A program made the translations under genes and the position numbers. A stretch of 64,000 nt of DNA from Atrichornis clamosus. Lineage: Eukaryota; Chordata; Aves; Passeriformes; Menuridae. The stretch is from assembly GCA_013400975.1 (NCBI GenBank), contig WBMZ01010232.1, forward strand, positions 38,531 through 102,530, given 5' to 3'. Below, piece by piece: positions 62,960 through 64,000 of this stretch. The notes beneath the pieces were generated by a model. The model had not been told where the DNA came from. It saw only the letters and a program-made list of their open reading frames with translations, and searched no databases. Every line of letters begins with the position of its first letter. The first letter of the stretch is position 1.

Positions 62960-63712
62960 AATATCGCCAATTTGTTGAGAAATCCACTGAGAAATCTTCA
63001 CCAAAACCCCTCAGATCTTTGAAAAATAGGTCCTATCAAATGAATTGATGTGTTTAATATACTTTTTTCTTTTTTTTTTTTTTGAAACAGTGTATTTTGT
63101 CAGCAAGCCTCAGATATTGCAATTCTGTGGGCGCTCTGGTTTCTCCTGCTCCTACGCACCGCTGGAGATGTCCCTTTTCCGGGTTCAAGGACCTCAGCTG
63201 TGATTAAAGGGCACAGATGGATAGCTCCAAACCAAATTACTTCTCTGAGCTTGTGTGTACTCTGGATCTTCCTGTTCCAGGGCAGTTCTGCTCTGAGAAA
63301 TCCCAGCCTGAAGATCTCCAGTGAGATCTTCTTGCAGTGACTGTACAAAGGGACTGTAGCTTGAAACTCCCAAACCCCAAAATGCAGCTCCAGGAGCGAA
63401 AGCGGAGCACACCTGGAGATGGAGCTGCTCAGATCCTGTGTTTACGCTCAGTCTGATATTGCAAAGGGTATTTTAAAAATTCAGGTGATGAGCTGGTTGT
63501 GGTGACCTCCTCTGCCAAAGCTGAGGTTTGTGAAGGGTCTCGGGGCCAGATTTCAGCTGCCAAAGCTCTGATAATGTCAGAGGAGTTGGGCTGACACTGC
63601 AAGTGAAAAAGTCCTTGCAGTGTGCTTGGAAATACCGCCAATTTCTGTTTGCTTCTTTTGAGGAATCTATTGAAAGATCTTTGCCAAAACACCTCAGATC
63701 ATTAAAAAATGG
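62960..63712. repeat. Diverged direct repeat, about 75 bp, copies about 670 bp apart
   Basis: Copy 1 (about 62960-63030) and copy 2 (about 63632-63712) share CGCCAATTT, GAGAAATC or GAGGAATC, a CCAAAACMCCTCAGATC core and the following poly-A-rich GG end. Confidence 0.6.
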
Positions 63713-63884
63713 CAAGTTCATAGTAAGACGAGCTTGCTCCACTTGCCTTCTGCACACAAGCAAACCAACAAAGCCCCCGATCCCTGAAGTTGCTCTGAAA
63801 GCGAGGGAGAAGCATCAGCGAGTATTCGCCGGGATGAAGGCAGAGGTGCCCGACCCGCAGCGCGCACACGAACCTGGGGGACAC

Positions 63885-64000
63885 GGGGCGGGGGTGCAGC
63901 GAGGGGACTCGGCCCTCAGGGAGGGGGGACGGCCCCGGCTTTCCCCGGGCGGGGCGGGGCTGGGGCCGGGCATCCCCCGCTCTCCGCGCGGGGCGGGCCG
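63885..64000. promoter_or_regulatory. CpG island at the window edge
   Basis: A GGGGCGGGG-rich block with several GC boxes (near 63947-63965) and dense CpG, running off the end. Probably the promoter of the next gene, whose strand cannot be decided. Confidence 0.55.

Larger units (their letters stand above)
54480..63880. other. Intergenic region downstream of the SLC26 paralogue
   Basis: No coding exon could be supported on either strand. It holds two CR1 fragments, an inverted repeat at 62592-62639 and a diverged direct repeat at 62960/63632. Mammalian neighbours TIGD6 and HMGXB3 are not recognised here. Confidence 0.5.

Overview
This is a vertebrate nuclear window, almost certainly avian. 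Genes are split by short GT-AG introns. CR1 LINE fragments of the kind typical of bird genomes recur, with two keeping degenerate reverse-transcriptase coding sequence, and there is a candidate solo retroviral LTR. The gene content and order resemble the PPARGC1B to SLC26A2 interval of human 5q32. There are no bacterial-type operons, CRISPR arrays or tRNA/rRNA genes.

Layout, all genes on the + strand. (1) 1-3756: the last five coding exons of PPARGC1B (PGC-1beta), with the acidic Glu tract, RRM and conserved C-terminal tail, followed by a long 3' UTR to about 8300. The UTR carries a strikingly foldable 97-nt three-way-junction element and three Pumilio-type sites. (2) 10499-11073: a candidate solo LTR (minus orientation) ending about 180 bp before a TRIM start codon. 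(3) 11255-15144 and 17258-23142: two tandem TRIM genes (RING, two B-boxes, coiled coil). I could assemble both exon by exon. Both have 96-, 234-, 23- and 62-nt exons in the same order and phase, and both end without a B30.2/SPRY domain. (4) A CpG-rich putative promoter and noncoding first exon near 27,600-27,990, then SLC26A2 coding exons at 33228-33860 and 35922-37418. (5) A second, divergent SLC26 anion transporter gene at 50358-53286, with its single coding intron at the same protein position as in SLC26A2. (6) 53287-64000: mostly non-coding, ending in a very GC-rich stretch that probably belongs to the promoter of a gene beyond the window.

Functionally the genes are unrelated neighbours: a nuclear transcriptional coactivator of mitochondrial and lipid metabolism, two probable ubiquitin E3 ligases of unknown target, and two membrane sulfate/anion exchangers. 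The most interesting content is the SPRY-less TRIM pair, which occupies the interval where mammals carry PDE6A. One member has an FG-repeat-like tail and an intron made almost wholly of a CR1 element. The tandem SLC26 paralogue and the structured element in the PPARGC1B 3' UTR also stand out. All exon structures were assembled by eye from frame, phase and splice consensus, and no search or transcript data were available.
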